Source: Litomosoides sigmodontis
Taxonomy: Eukaryota; Nematoda; Chromadorea; Rhabditida; Onchocercidae
Assembly: GCA_963070105.1 (NCBI GenBank)
Contig: OY718803.1
Location: 3,330,507-3,394,506, forward strand
Length of the DNA stretch: 64,000 nt
Direction: 5' to 3'
Position 1 is the stretch's first letter, and the number at the start of each line of letters is the position of its first letter. Shown here piece by piece: positions 46,385 to 59,700 of this stretch. The position numbers were made by a program, and so were the translations under genes. The notes beneath the pieces were generated by a model, which was given only the letters and a program-made list of their open reading frames with translations, had not been told where the DNA came from and did no database searches.

Positions 46385-49300
46385 TACTGATCAACTGCTC
46401 CTACTAACAAAGAAACGCATGGGTGGTAGTGCACGAGGATGGAGGCCCTTACGTCACTGATACTGCGACGCTACTCGAAACGCAGAAGGTGCGCGATGCA
46501 ACACAGTAGTGAATGTTTGCCAAATAGAAGTTTGCACTCTTAGCGTGCAAACTCCTTCCCTGCAAAACTCCACGCACGGAACTCAACGGAAGGAGGGAGA
46601 GAGATATTGCGAAATCGGCCGATCTTTCTCGCATGCATGCGAAAGATCAAAATATGTTTGTTCGATTCAAGCGATGATGATGATGATGATGATGAAATGA
46701 TTGAAATTTTGAAAGGCGTGATGAGGGTTTGCCCACGGATAAGTTCAATAAGTGAGTGTTGAAGTGATGGGCGCAGCTGAGAAAAAGAGTGGTAAGAAAT
46801 AGGTAAGAGGAAATGTAACATACCATAGTGATGCAGACAAAATAAGTTATGCTATCACTAATTGTTTCTTTTCATTCATCAAGTAAATAATAGCACACAC
46901 ACACACACACACCCACACCTCCTCCATCTCACACATTCAGTAGATAATAGACAGAGATAGAGAGAGAGAGAGAAAGAGGGAGAATGGATGCATCGATGAT
47001 CCTAAAATGGTTTAATTTTAAAATGATGAAGTGGATGAATGGGAGAGAACAATGGTTGCATCATAATTTGATCGGAAAAAAATTAGTCATCGTTGATCGA
47101 TGAGATACATGATAATATGTGCTTCCTAACTTCATTTATTCACTCATTCTTATCAATGACAATGTTGAAGATAATTAATTGATACGAAAGAGGTCACTAG
47201 GAAAAAAGAATTTGGTTATGCGCAAATGTCAATAACAAAATAACCACATTATTTGCTTAATAATTCTAAAAGTTCTAGAATTTTAAATTTAATAATTTAA
47301 ACTTCCCAGATAATAGCGCTAATACTGCCTGCTACGTTACCGCCTGCTTCGAGTATATTATTTATTAATTAGCTTTCTCGGTTACGCTTCATGTCTAACA
47401 CTTTACATTTATCATTTGAAATGAAAAAGGGCGACGAATGAATGAATGGCCTTAGTGGTGGTGGCTAACAATAGTAGTGCGCAAATACACACATACAGAA
47501 AGAGCTTAATTGTTGGTTGGGGCTTTAGCAACCCCAATCCCACGAACGACATGAGAGAACTCCCTGCTATAACATAACAGTTGCTAAATGAAGTATGCAA
47601 AGACCTACTGCACTACTACTACCACCACCACCACCACACACTGTATAAACAATAAAATACTTTGATGAGTTTAAGTCAAAGACTGACTGAACAATCTCCA
47701 AAGGAATTACTCAGTGAGGAAAAGACAGGTTTACACAGCAGCATTAGCCAACAACGTAAAGGCAACATTCTTGCAGTAGCAACGATCAGACGAAAAGAGA
47801 GGTGAACGTTTGTAGAAGAGAAGAGAATTAAATTTCAATTTAATTTCATGGAATTCATTTGTGAAGGAGCGAGTGGAGGGAGATACACTTCCTCATGCAT
47901 TTTTGAGGAAAGAATTAGCTGGTAGGTACTAATATTAATGAATTAGTGATGAATGATTGATACCACGTCCACTTACTTTATTTCCACCTTCCCAACGCAC
48001 CATCATTCACCTCTTCCACTATTCTAAAATGAATTTTTTAAAATATGGAAATGATCGCTCGGCCGACCGGCTGCTATGTGCTCAATCAATTTTCCCACCA
48101 CAATCATGGATTCATCATCTCTATGAGAGGAATGTTGTAATGAGGTTATCCACTTAAAATACCATAACATTTTGCTTCCTGTAATCAAATTCTTTTTTTT
48201 TCTGAGAGGAATTCAATAGACAATAATTTCCTCTTCCAGCAAACCTCACAGCAATGCCGGATGTGCCACTAAAACTAATACCAGCAATCTCTCATCTACA
48301 ACTATGACAATGATTTGAATCAAAATTTCATCATTTGAAAGGCCTTTGCCGCCACCACCTACAAATAACTCAATTTTAAATCCTCAAACTACCAAAAACA
48401 AAAATCCATGCTTGTATATAACTTTCCCACATCACTAACTTCACAATGCATCATTCTCATCTGATCTAAAGTGTCGCCGAGCGTCATAAGACAGTAAAAT
48501 TACTCTCAGCAAAAGTTCAACAACGGATGAATGAATGAAGTGAAGTGATTAGCGATGGTGAAAGAAAAACCAAACATGGAGACCACCCACTGAAAGTGAG
48601 AAAGGAGTAACTGACCCGAGATATCCCGGAGCACAGCACAACACTACTCCATCCATGTTGCGCTCATTAACATTCGCAATGAAACAAAAGCAATCGTTAG
48701 GAACAAGTAATTCCCTTCCTCATGGCAAGGAGCACTCCTCTCAAACGAGCCATCGAATAATTAATTATTGAAAATGAAGATAAGCGCGTAATCACTTCAC
48801 GATTCTGGACGATACTACTACCTACGATGACTCATCGCCGGCAATGGCAACGAATTTCATTACGAATTCTCCCATTCTCTAAATACTTTTAAAGTGGTGG
48901 AAAGCAGCATTTTCACAGGTTCACGAATTCCGACTGGTCCAATCAAAAACTTTTCCGTCGAGGAGAAGGAGGCATTTTGAAGATTGCAGGCGCACTACGT
49001 ACAGTACAGCGATCATGCGAACTCCCTCCTCCTCCTCCTCCTCCTCCAGTCAACCTGCGAAGGGAGACAAAAGCGTCCCGCTGCACCGAGCAGAACAATG
49101 GTGTACCACACTTATCATATCACTGGCACCCCCAGCATTATCACTCCCAACAGTTCAATTAGTAGTTTATGGAAGTAAATGTGAGTTCAGAGATTAATTA
49201 ATCACTTGCCGCTCGCTGATTAATTCTTCGAAAAAGTCTCCTGCCACTCAATGCGTTACCTTCAAAAGCATATGAATTCATATAAATTAAAGATCACAGA

Positions 49301-50442
49301 AACTATCAGCGTTATGTGGCGATGACTCATCGACCGTTTCATCGTAATAGTAGGAAGGTGGTGGAGGAGGAGGAGGAGGCGAAAGGAATAAAGGAATTGC
49401 GAGGGAAATGTAGAGAGGAGGGTGGAGACAGACTGGTAGAGAGAGAGAGAGAGAGTGAAAGGATGATGATGTATCACTCTCTCTGATAATTTGCATGAAA
49501 TTATATGATAAAGACATCTTCTACTCAATTTTCTTCCTTCCTTCCCTCTCATTATTTCTGCTGCAATAAACAGTAACGAGAGAGAGAGAAAGAGACAGAG
49601 AGGGAGAGAGAGAGGGAGGAGAGAGAGAGTCTTTGCTTATTCCCGGGAGAGAATTTCCCACTACTTGATATTTCCTCTGCCTGTATATCATTGCTGCAAT
49701 GAGAGATATGAGGAGGAAACGATCATGAAATATTTCAAAAGTGCCATTGTGAAAAGGAAATGATGGGCGACATATCAGTGTGGTCAATTGCGCCTGAGAA
49801 AGTGATGAGGCTGTGAGTAATTTTAAGTGAAAGAAAACTTCTGCAACGACGTTATCGTAAAATATCCTAAAATAGGATAGAGTTAAGTCATTGATGAACA
49901 TGCAATTAGCAATGGTGTGATAATGCGAATGACGAGGACAACGGTTGGAACGACGGATGAAGGTAACATCGCTCTTCTCCCAACCCCTCCACTGACACCA
50001 ACCACACTACTTCACACGTGTTAACGAATTTCAGCCTAAAATGAAAGATACGTGAATGCAAGCTGCGCAAAACGCTTACGATAAAGAGCGACACACATAC
50101 GCACAACGAAAGTCTCATGAATGGATGGATGCACGGAAGAAGAGGGAAGACAGAGGATAATTGCGCCGGGGGAAACTGAACCCATCGGAATAACGCCGCC
50201 GCATACTCCACATGCCATTGGGAGCGATCGCAGCGCAGCTACCCCTCTCACCGTTTTCTCCTCCCCTACCTCACCTGATGGTTGTCGTTACGATTACTAT
50301 ATATCGTCGTCACATGTCTGACCATTCATGTCGTCGTCCATTTCTCTTCGCTCTCATTCACTCGCTGAATTGGGTTGTTCTCCGTGTCGTATTTCATCCT
50401 CTTCGCTCATCCCTTTTTCCCACCCACACATTTCACCAGTGG

Positions 50443-50477
50443 AACCTCAACCTCAACCTCAACCTCAACCTCAACCT
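50443..50477. repeat. AACCTC hexanucleotide repeat
   Basis: Nearly six uninterrupted AACCTC units. The motif differs from the nematode telomere repeat TTAGGC, so it is not an interstitial telomere. Confidence 0.95.
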
Positions 50478-52778
50478 TTGACCGCAAAAAGAGCAAATGA
50501 CATAAAGCAGGAGGCACGCTTAAGCATAGCATTATTATTATTTCATTGAGAGAGAGAATATGTGCGTTGAGCGATTACGTCCGTTCGGTTCAACGGTTTG
50601 TGGTGTGTCCTGTCCATCTTTGGGTGCGAGACATGTCTGCTTATCGTCAGGCAGTCGTCAGTTAGCAGCAGCAGCAGCAGCAGCTATTTGGTTGAAAACG
50701 ACGAGACGGTTTATCTTCTCTCTCTCTCTCTCTGTCCATCAGTCTACTACTTTCAACCCTAATGTCCACTAACACGGAGAGGTTGAAGCCTGAAATCTTC
50801 CTTACTCACTTCATTCCGCTTTTCAATCTACAATTACTCCCTCCCTCCCTTACTCTGAAAGGAAATGAAAGGATAATTACTGCAGCTAACAGCATTAAAA
50901 AGTAAGACTTCATCCTTGATAGCTAAGGATGAAATGAAATATCTCAGGGTGACATCTCGAAATAACCACCTGGAAATGTCTGTCGTAAGGTATCTTTGTT
51001 AACTGTTACGGCTTAAAATTAATGGAAATCTTTTTTGAATTCATAATAACTGCAGCATTTCGTAACAATTTCAACTATAAAATTAAAAAAAAGGGAGGAA
51101 TGAATCATTGTTGCATTCTCTACCCCTTGTAATATGTATTTCAATGGTATCGTGTGAAAGTGATGAATTGATGTCGTCATGAAATTAATCGCTAAATGAT
51201 TGGAACCAGTGAAGAGTTTAAAAAGTTGAGAAGAGACAGGTGCACTTACAACACTTGGAAATTTCAATTATTGGACGATTCTACAGACATCACGACAACA
51301 GTGCGGCAATATGTTTGTTTGTATATTCATCAGGACGATGGACCAGAAGTGACCTTGCAAGTGACATAGACTATTTGTGCAGTTCTTTTCCAAAAATTAA
51401 TTGAGCCAAAAGACAATCGAAATCAATGAGGATGGGCCTTTAACAGTTAAAAGACACTTTGCACATCTATTTCTTATTCTTCGAAATGCATCTTCCTTCT
51501 TCTCCTCCTACTTAAAGGAGGCATTTGATTCGATCCATTTCACGATTGCTCGAACGAACGCAACTATCCCACTTCTTCAATTCTCTTCCACAATTAATCA
51601 CTACTTCCTTTGTCTGTCTATTAGGACATAATTGATTATGCAAATGCATCCCACGCATGCTTGCTTACTCGCTTCTCCTTGGAAGTGGCACACATTCTCG
51701 TGGGAGTGGACGACTTGCATTCCTTTTCATGGACCACTACTTCCCAGGAATAATGAGATTGGAAATGAATTGAAATATGTTTTCACCAACAGTCTCCTTC
51801 TTCTCACTTCTAACATATGCTAATATTCCTATCTTATTATTTGCTAATCACTAAACAGCAGAGGGTCGTACTCCCTCTGTCATGTCAATGAAAGAATATA
51901 AAGACAAACAATGAAGTGAAAGGTCAAAGGTAAGCAGCACCAAAATGATATGCAAATTGAGGATGAGAATGCAATTACAGAGTGAATTTAAATTCTTCTT
52001 CAGTAAAATTAGTACGCTTAAAAATTTGATTTATTTACTGAACTTCATAGATGGCGTATTTTCCGTTTCATTCTCATCTATGGAGAATATGATCTCTGCT
52101 CATCTGTTCATTTCAGTTCAAATAATTTAATCTCCAATGTGGAATTTGTTTAGACTGTAAAGTAGGAATAAAGATTTTGGATTAATCGATTTGAAAGAAA
52201 AAATGCTTCTGAAGCCATATGTTCTTGGTGTGCAAACGATAAAGGGAGTGCTCAGAGAGGAAGATTTTATTGTTTCTAAACCTTACTACTACTACTACTA
52301 CTGCCACATATGTCGTCGCACTGACAGCAATAACTGTGGGCACCAATTTTGATAAATTGAAAAAGAAAAAAACTCACTCAGTTCGCGCTTGAAGAAATTG
52401 TAACTGTTGTAAAGAGATATTTGAAAATAATTTAAAAAATTGTAATCTAAAATTAGCGAAAAGTAACAAAGGACAAGTGTGCTTGCTAATAATTAAATTT
52501 GCTAAAAAAACGCATACACACATAGGATAATAATGGACGAAATGTACACAATGATGATATGATAATTTTGATAAAGCTATCTTTCTGAGGGAGAAAATTT
52601 CGGGCACAATGATATGATGTGTGGTATGGGAAGAGAGAGGGGAAAGTGTCTAGAGGACCACTACTAAGTTGGCACACTGATTTGACAATTTCCTCTTTTC
52701 AAATATAAACATTTTGTGGAGAGTTTTTAAAAAGCTTTCTATTAAGATCTGTATGAGAACGAGGAGACATGTCTAGAT

Positions 52779-52784
<6 letters not shown>

Positions 52785-52815
<31 letters not shown>
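52785..52815. repeat. CT dinucleotide tract
   Basis: About 30 bases of uninterrupted CT, one of several polypurine/polypyrimidine tracts upstream of the hnRNP gene. Confidence 0.95.
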
Positions 52816-52817
<2 letters not shown>

Positions 52818-55800
52818 CTCCTGGATTAATTCAAGGGACGAAAACTGCTAAGAGAATAGCAATTTTATAAAATTCACAGTTGCCTTCTTCCCCATTTGTG
52901 GTGCAATAAGCCAATTCATCTTAGCTTTGTCGTAGCAGACAGCTAATAGCTAATAGCATAACTAACATTTGAAGATAGGGAAAGCTATCGAAGTGCTCTG
53001 GAAGAAGCGAGAATTCGTTATTTAATTAAATGCATCATCGCTGCTCGACTATTATTTTCATCGTAAAAAAGAGAGCGAGAAAAAAGGAAATTATATTTTA
53101 CTAAAAAAAGGAAGAGAGAGAGAGAGAGAGGGATGATGATGCTAGTCTCTGAGAAGTAAAATGGACATATTTTTGCCTGAACTAATAGCTTAATTAGTGA
53201 TATTTTGCTCCAACTGTGATTCAAATTCATCTCAACTGATTTAATTTCTAACTGCTCAAATATCTTTGAAAAAGAAAGAGTTAAAGAAAACCCAATTAAT
53301 ACACTAATTGATGCTCTCAGAATCTAATAATTTTACGTAATGGCTAAAATCTAGTAAATCAGTAATAGATATTATGATTATGATTACCATTGTTTTCACA
53401 AGCAAAACGGTATCTGTGAACTCAGTCAAATAAACCTATAATTTTTAGTAAATGATTTCATCATAAATTATGACCTGATGAAACATTTTTTCATTATTCA
53501 AGGTCATAAAAATTCTCAACTTGCGGTAAAGAACTTCTTTCAGAAGTTTACCGCTATAGGCAGGACCAGTTTTCCCCCTTTCCTTAGCTCTCTCTCTCTC
53601 TCTCCCTCTCTCTTTCTTTCTTTCTTTCTCCCTCGCAACAATTATCACAATTTAATTGATCGATTGTTCATTCGATCATACCGTATGGTTTACTTTTGCA
53701 CATAACAATGTCATCTCGACGTGACTGTCAACGAAAGGAAGGCAATTTCCACATGTTTTATTTTCCAAGTAAATCATCTATCGATTGCGTAATTGTTCAC
53801 ATTCACAATCTTTTGTGAAGTTTAATTTCAAAAGGATTTCAAGGGAAGGCTCAGATGATGAATGATGAAGTTGTGATAGAGTCTTGCAACATAAGCAGTC
53901 CCTCCATCCACCACCCTACTGCACTTCTCCGCTTCACTTGAAACACATCCAAACGAACGAGCCGTCTGTCACTCATTTGAAGGAAGGGAAAAAGTTAAGA
54001 ACAAAACTTGAATGCTTAAATTTAAGCGATAGCAGTTGATGCATACCATCGATCATCACATCCTTTTCAGCGTAGAAAAGATTTCAAATTTGAAGAATAA
54101 TAATTTTTATTTGAATGTATGCAATTTAAAACAAAAAAAAAACATCACTTTTTGCTTTTCTAAAATTCTTTTTTTGCAAAAATTGCAAATAATAGAAAAA
54201 GTTGTTAAAAAGGAGCAAAACGAAGATGAAAAGGAAATAGAAGACGGGGAGAGAGAGAGAGAGGGAGGGAGAGAGTTGTGGATGAGAGATAGAGAAGGAA
54301 AGACAGGATGAAAGAGAAGACATTAGTTATGCATTGAAAAACTACTGTCCAACTCTTGCAAGATTTAATTAGATGTTCACTTTTGAATTTATTTCTTCTT
54401 CTTCGGAAGCAAAATAATTATTGCCAACTTATTGGACAATTTCATAAACAGAAAATGTCTGCGATAGAAGCTCATCCAACGACTGCTTTTCAACAGTGCG
54501 GGTGCGGTACTGTGAGATTCATGAAGCGCTGTAATGAAAAATGAGATCATAAAAAGAAAAAGGAGGAAAAAGCATTTTTTAAAACAGAGCACTAAACGAT
54601 GACTTAATACAATTGGAAGGTGGAGTTCAAGGAGGAATGAAACTAGCTTAACACCTTTGGCGCACCTGTCGCGATCGCTTTACATTTAGCAAAGAAAATG
54701 TCGCACACAGATCGGTAAAAGAAAAGTAGTGCTAGCAGGGTTTTTTTTTCCTTATATTTAAATCTTTATCTTTAAATTGAGCAAGAAGTTTCAAGAGATC
54801 AATGATCAAAAAAACAAGGCTATTTTTTGAGAAATAATTTGAAAAGTTAAAATTTCTATGAACAAACAAATAAATAAGCTAATTAGCATGCAAATGTGGA
54901 ACATGCATGATGACGTATAACTGATGGACGAGCAGTAGTCAGTCTATCGTTAAACGTTATATGACACAAATTGAGAATATTGAATAATTGGATGCGTTCG
55001 ATGAGCATCTAATTAGGGATGCATCTGATGCTCAGCAATGGAGCAGTAGGATTAAGATGGTTTTCTCACTCCGCTCGTCGGTATCTGTTTTAGTTTGGCC
55101 AGGTCCTTGGACATTGCTCGTACTTCTTCATGACTCTCCTCTCTTGGCACAAAGACAAGTAGTAGAAAACTAGGGAAGGAAGAAACAAACAATCCTTTTT
55201 TGTAAAAGAAGCGAGAATTACTTTGAAACACTCGGCTCCACAGGTTAAAATCCCTTAATGATTAATTAATTTAAGAAATCTGCTGCTAAGTACAAACTGT
55301 GCGAGTAATTATTTCTCAACATATTAAACTACAGTAAGGCAAAGTTGATCAGAAAAGTAATGTAGTGTGATGGAATGCCTTTCGTAATAACTAAAGGAAG
55401 AGATAAGGATACGATAAGGTACGATATTGCAGGAAACTTTCCAGATAATTACAGAAGGAGTGGAAAGCACTGAGTGGAATCGCTGAAACTTCTGCTGTTC
55501 TGTGATGAAATATGGTAGTAAATGTTTTGCTAATTAATTGTTGTTTGAGGTGAAAGTAATTTCAAGATGATAATTTCAATAGCAGTAGTGAGAAGAACGG
55601 TTTTCATTGGGAAACACGTGACCGGTTATCTCCGACCGTGGAACAGCCTTCCGAATATCGGATGGTGCAGCAGCGATCGGATGAAGAGCAGACCGCATGC
55701 ATCATAATGGAATGGGTAGGGCGATGTTGTGAGAGCTGCTTCTTCTGAGGTCACGATCTCTGACAAACCCGTTCCCACAACAGGATTGTAACGTGAGATT

Positions 55801-56650
55801 TGTAGCCCTCTACCATCCAATGCTTCGCATTGATTTTCGCCTCAGTAACCTCCTCTCTGTGTCTTGCTAACTTCTTGCTCTTCTTTCTTCAGAAACGTTC
55901 TTTTCATTCTCACTGTATTCTAACATTCCTAACATCGTATGCTTGTACGTTTGGAATTGCTCACGTCATTGACACGAAGCAGGTTATGATGGGACAGTAA
56001 CTCAAATTCATAAAGAGGAAGTGTAGCAGAGGAATACTTACACTTACTTCCCCGGAGCTCTTGCTGCTGAGAAAGTCACGGGACAATGGGAAGCCAAATC
56101 GAAAGGGAGATATTTTTTCTGTACAAAAACCACACTGTAGAGCTTCATCAACACTGCAATGTGCAAAATCATTGTCACAATGAGGTTTTTTAAAACAGTT
56201 TTAAAAAATGCGAGACGAATGTTTGCACAAAGCCCTCGTGAAAGTGATACAATGACACTCTTTGTTCCGCTGCACTTACGAGACGCGTTGCGCTTGTGTG
56301 ATGACTCACCGTATTTTTCGCTCTGTGGGTAGAGGGATGGGGGATGTTCCACTGTGGTGGATGTGATGTTCCGTTGGTGTGGGTGGGAGAGGTGTTCCCG
56401 TGGACAGCTCACAGGATCCCACGGGTAATTCATCCTTTGGTACTACTTGCCGGTAAAAGGTTCCTCCGAACAGTTCGTGCTATTTTCAATTTGCTGTACT
56501 ATGCTCTCTCATTGATTGAATGCTTTTTTTTCTTGTTGTTGTTGCGATATGCGTTACATTGGTGCGTCGTGAACTGAACTCACAGTTTCTCTCAGTGTTC
56601 TCACATGCCATCTGATGGGCATAAGTTCATGTGCTTTGTGCACGTTTTTC

Positions 56651-56662
56651 ATACTTTTCCAG
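56651..56662 (+). promoter_or_regulatory. Candidate spliced-leader or 5' untranslated acceptor of the hnRNP gene
   Basis: ATACTTTTCCAG ends at 56662, about 130 bases before the start codon at 56795. It is a consensus nematode acceptor with no coding exon required upstream. Assignment is by motif and position only. Confidence 0.35.
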
Positions 56663-56794
56663 GAATTGTCAGATTCGTTTCAAAAGGTGCATCATCATCA
56701 GTCCGTCATTTTCAAAGGCTTTTCTTACATCAGCAAGCTATTATTCGTTTTGTGTGTTTCGCTTTCTAAACCGTAACTTTTATCTGCTACAACG

Positions 56795-59700
56795 ATGAAA
56801 AAGAAAGGGGCTCGTGGTCGTCCACGAAAGCAGCAGCAGCAAGCTGCTGCGCCCGTCGTAGAAGATGATGGTGAACAAGTTATAGCGCCAGCGGCAGCAG
56901 TAAAGGAAGAAAATGCAGCTGAAGAACGAATTGTCACTACAACAGCACAAGTTCGAATTTTTCGCTTTTCTTTAACTTTTAAGTTTTGCTTCTAAGTCTC
57001 ACTTTCCAAGTAAACTATCGTTTTCATCTTTCCTGGTAATTTCATTAATCAGATGTCTGCATTTTTTCCTTCGTGATTTTTGATTGTTTAACTGCAATGC
57101 ATCTTTCATGCTTGCCTATGATTTAAGGACAGTGGTAAATAGAAATAGTTTGAATTTTCAAAATAGTTGTTTTAAAGACTTGTTAATGCTGCTTTGTCAG
57201 CTTAGATGTGGCTGAAAATGCCATCATGTACACTTAACTGCTTATTTGCTTTGCTTAATATGCATTTTTTACTGCACTTTTTGCTTTCCTCTCCTTTGTG
57301 ATACTAAGCTGCCTATGTGCCTCGAGGAATATGGTATTGCAGTAAGTTTATATGCATGAGGTCAGGAATCGAGAAGTGCTCCTTCAGAAGTATTAGTGGA
57401 TTCTTGGGTTTCAGAGTCTTTCATTCCCTTGTGCTTATATGATTTTTAAACTCCTACTGCTATCGGTTAGATATTATCCCATCAATATTTTCAAATATGT
57501 GTAAAAATGAGCCATGGCAGAGACAGATGATGCATTTGTTCGGTCAGTCTCTGAGCTTTTTTAGATGGGATTTTCAGTGGCAGTTAAAAGACATTCTTAA
57601 AGGTTTATGGATCAGTGCCCAATAATGTTTGGTGTTTCACATGCCAATATTGTGTTATTAGCTTGCTCGTTTTAAAGCTTAGTACGCTGCTTATCAAAAT
57701 TTTTTGTAAACGAACACATCTGGCAGTCTTTCTTAGAACACATAGATAAGATGTCCTCAAGTTCGATTACGATTGTAACACAATTTCCCTTTTCGCAGAT
57801 AGCAATTCTTTTAGGGAGAAGAAAAAACAGGTGAAGACAATACCATGGCTGAAGTGGGAATGGAAACATCTGTTGATGTAAGTTTTTTTGATTTTGCAAT
57901 TGAGATCAGATTCCATTTTCGAGCAAGTTAATTTGATTTCTAGGTTCATTATTGTACTTCTGCAACTTATATTTTTGCATTCTTCAGGAAACTTTAGAAG
58001 AAGAGCCTGATACACAAGGAGAGCAGGTACATGATGAAGAAGAGCAAGAGCATGAACAAGAGCAAGAAGAAGCTACGACTGCTAATGGTGATGAAATAAA
58101 GAAGGAGGATTCTGATATTAAGATGGACACAAGCAGTATAGTTGGAGCATCGGGCGATGTAAATTATTTATCAGATCATGCTTTTTACAAACAGAAATGA
58201 TTTATAATTAAGAAGCATTGTGTTGCATTTTCGATGAATTTTTCGTGACATGTTTGTTATATGAAAATTTTAATTTCATCCATATTTATTTGTACTTGTT
58301 GTGAAAGAATGCGAGTTTCAGGGTGAAACGGAAGATGCTCATGCTTTACTAGCAGAAATTGAAGAGGCAGAATTTGTTGAGAACGAAGTTTACAAGGGTT
58401 TAAGGGCACAGAGTGTTAAGCCGAAGGTTGCTGTAGCGCTAATTGAATTATATGAAGCAACTGATATGTCTCCTCAAGAACTTGACGATCGTGCAATTGA
58501 AATGCTTCGCTCCCTTCCACTTGAACATGCACTATTCATCATCAAAGAGGTTTGAAGATGTTTATTATCCTAGAATTAAGGTAGAATGTACATAAGATGA
58601 TAACCAAATTATCTGTATTCGAATTTGAAAAAACATCTGGACATATGATAGCTTAATTTTTCGGAATAATGGAATTTTTTATAAGGAACATCCTATGAAA
58701 TGAATTTTTGACGAAATTGTTTCAGGTGAAAGAGTCGAAGCTCATGGGCGTTCAAAACAAAGCGCAGTTTTTAATGTCAGTTATGCGCAATTTTCGCGAC
58801 AAGGTTCGACAACTTGGTGCAAATGTTGCGCTGTCACAAAAGTTAGTTAATGGACCTTCGGTCGAAAAAATCAAGGAGATTTTGGATCGAACAGCATACA
58901 ATCTGGAAGTGACTATCGGCCAGCGAAAGTACGGTGGACCCCCACCAGATTGGGATGGACCAGCAGCAGGTCCACAGGGATCCGGACATGAGGTCTGCGT
59001 TCTAACAATTTTTTTATTATTTTAAAAGCGACAATTGGTGAGAAAGAGAATCACATTTAAGAAATTCATGTTTCTTTGTTATCTCTGTTCCAGATTTATA
59101 TCGGCAAGATTCCAAAAGAGGTTTACGAGGATACTTTGATTACACTTTTCGAAGATATGGGAAAGATTTGGGATCTGCGTCTTATGATGGATCCGCTAAC
59201 GGGAAGAAATCGTGGCTACGCTTTTCTAACGTATTGTGACAAAACATCAGCCTATGAGGCCGCTAAAAAGGTAATAGCGTTTTTTACGATCTTTCAGTTG
59301 GCTGCTGCAGCACTTGATTTTGAAATTGGATTGAGCGACGAATAGTTCAGAAGGTTTGTTTATGTAAAAACCAGCGTTACTTGCAAATTGTTCCCAACTT
59401 TTGTCTTTTTCTTTTCTTTCCTTATAAACACAAACTGGTGCAAATCTATGCACTGTTTTTCGTATCTTTCACGATTGTAGAAACTAAACATTTTAAACCT
59501 AGCAGCAGCAGCCAACATTTTGTTTTCTTCATTCATTCACTTTATTCACTTTATGTGTTTTTACCAGCTATGTGTGCGCAGAGCATCTTTCAACCTTGTG
59601 AAGCAAGGATTAACTTTACCTTTGTTTACCTCGTCGCTGTGTAGTGATGGCAGAGTTTTTTACTGACCAGTGGAAGTGCTTAATAAGAATTTTTCAGCCT

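Larger units (their letters stand above)
46385..56794. other. Ten-kilobase gene-poor region between divergent genes, rich in simple repeats
   Basis: No exon could be supported here. There are ATG repeats (46675-46696), CA repeats (about 46892), CCT (about 49022-49045), GA/AG-rich tracts (about 49438, 49578-49630, 53111, 54248), AACCTC repeats (50443-50477), AGC repeats (about 50658) and CT tracts (about 52785-52815, 53588). GC content is locally higher around 48.9-50.7 kb. The longest ORF (56433-56044, minus) has no domain. The region should contain promoters of the calponin-like and hnRNP genes. Confidence 0.6.

Noticed and set aside
50443..50477. AACCTC repeat considered as an interstitial telomere
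   Set aside because: The nematode telomere repeat is TTAGGC. This hexamer and its complement do not match it.
48977..50772. Cluster of overlapping ORFs in the GC-richer part of the gene-poor block
   Set aside because: They are low-complexity translations of CCT, AACCTC and AGC repeats, with no domain and no phase-consistent splice partners.
56044..56433. 129-codon minus-strand ORF upstream of the hnRNP gene
   Set aside because: No domain, no supporting splice sites or neighbouring exons, and mixed composition. Kept only as a chance ORF.
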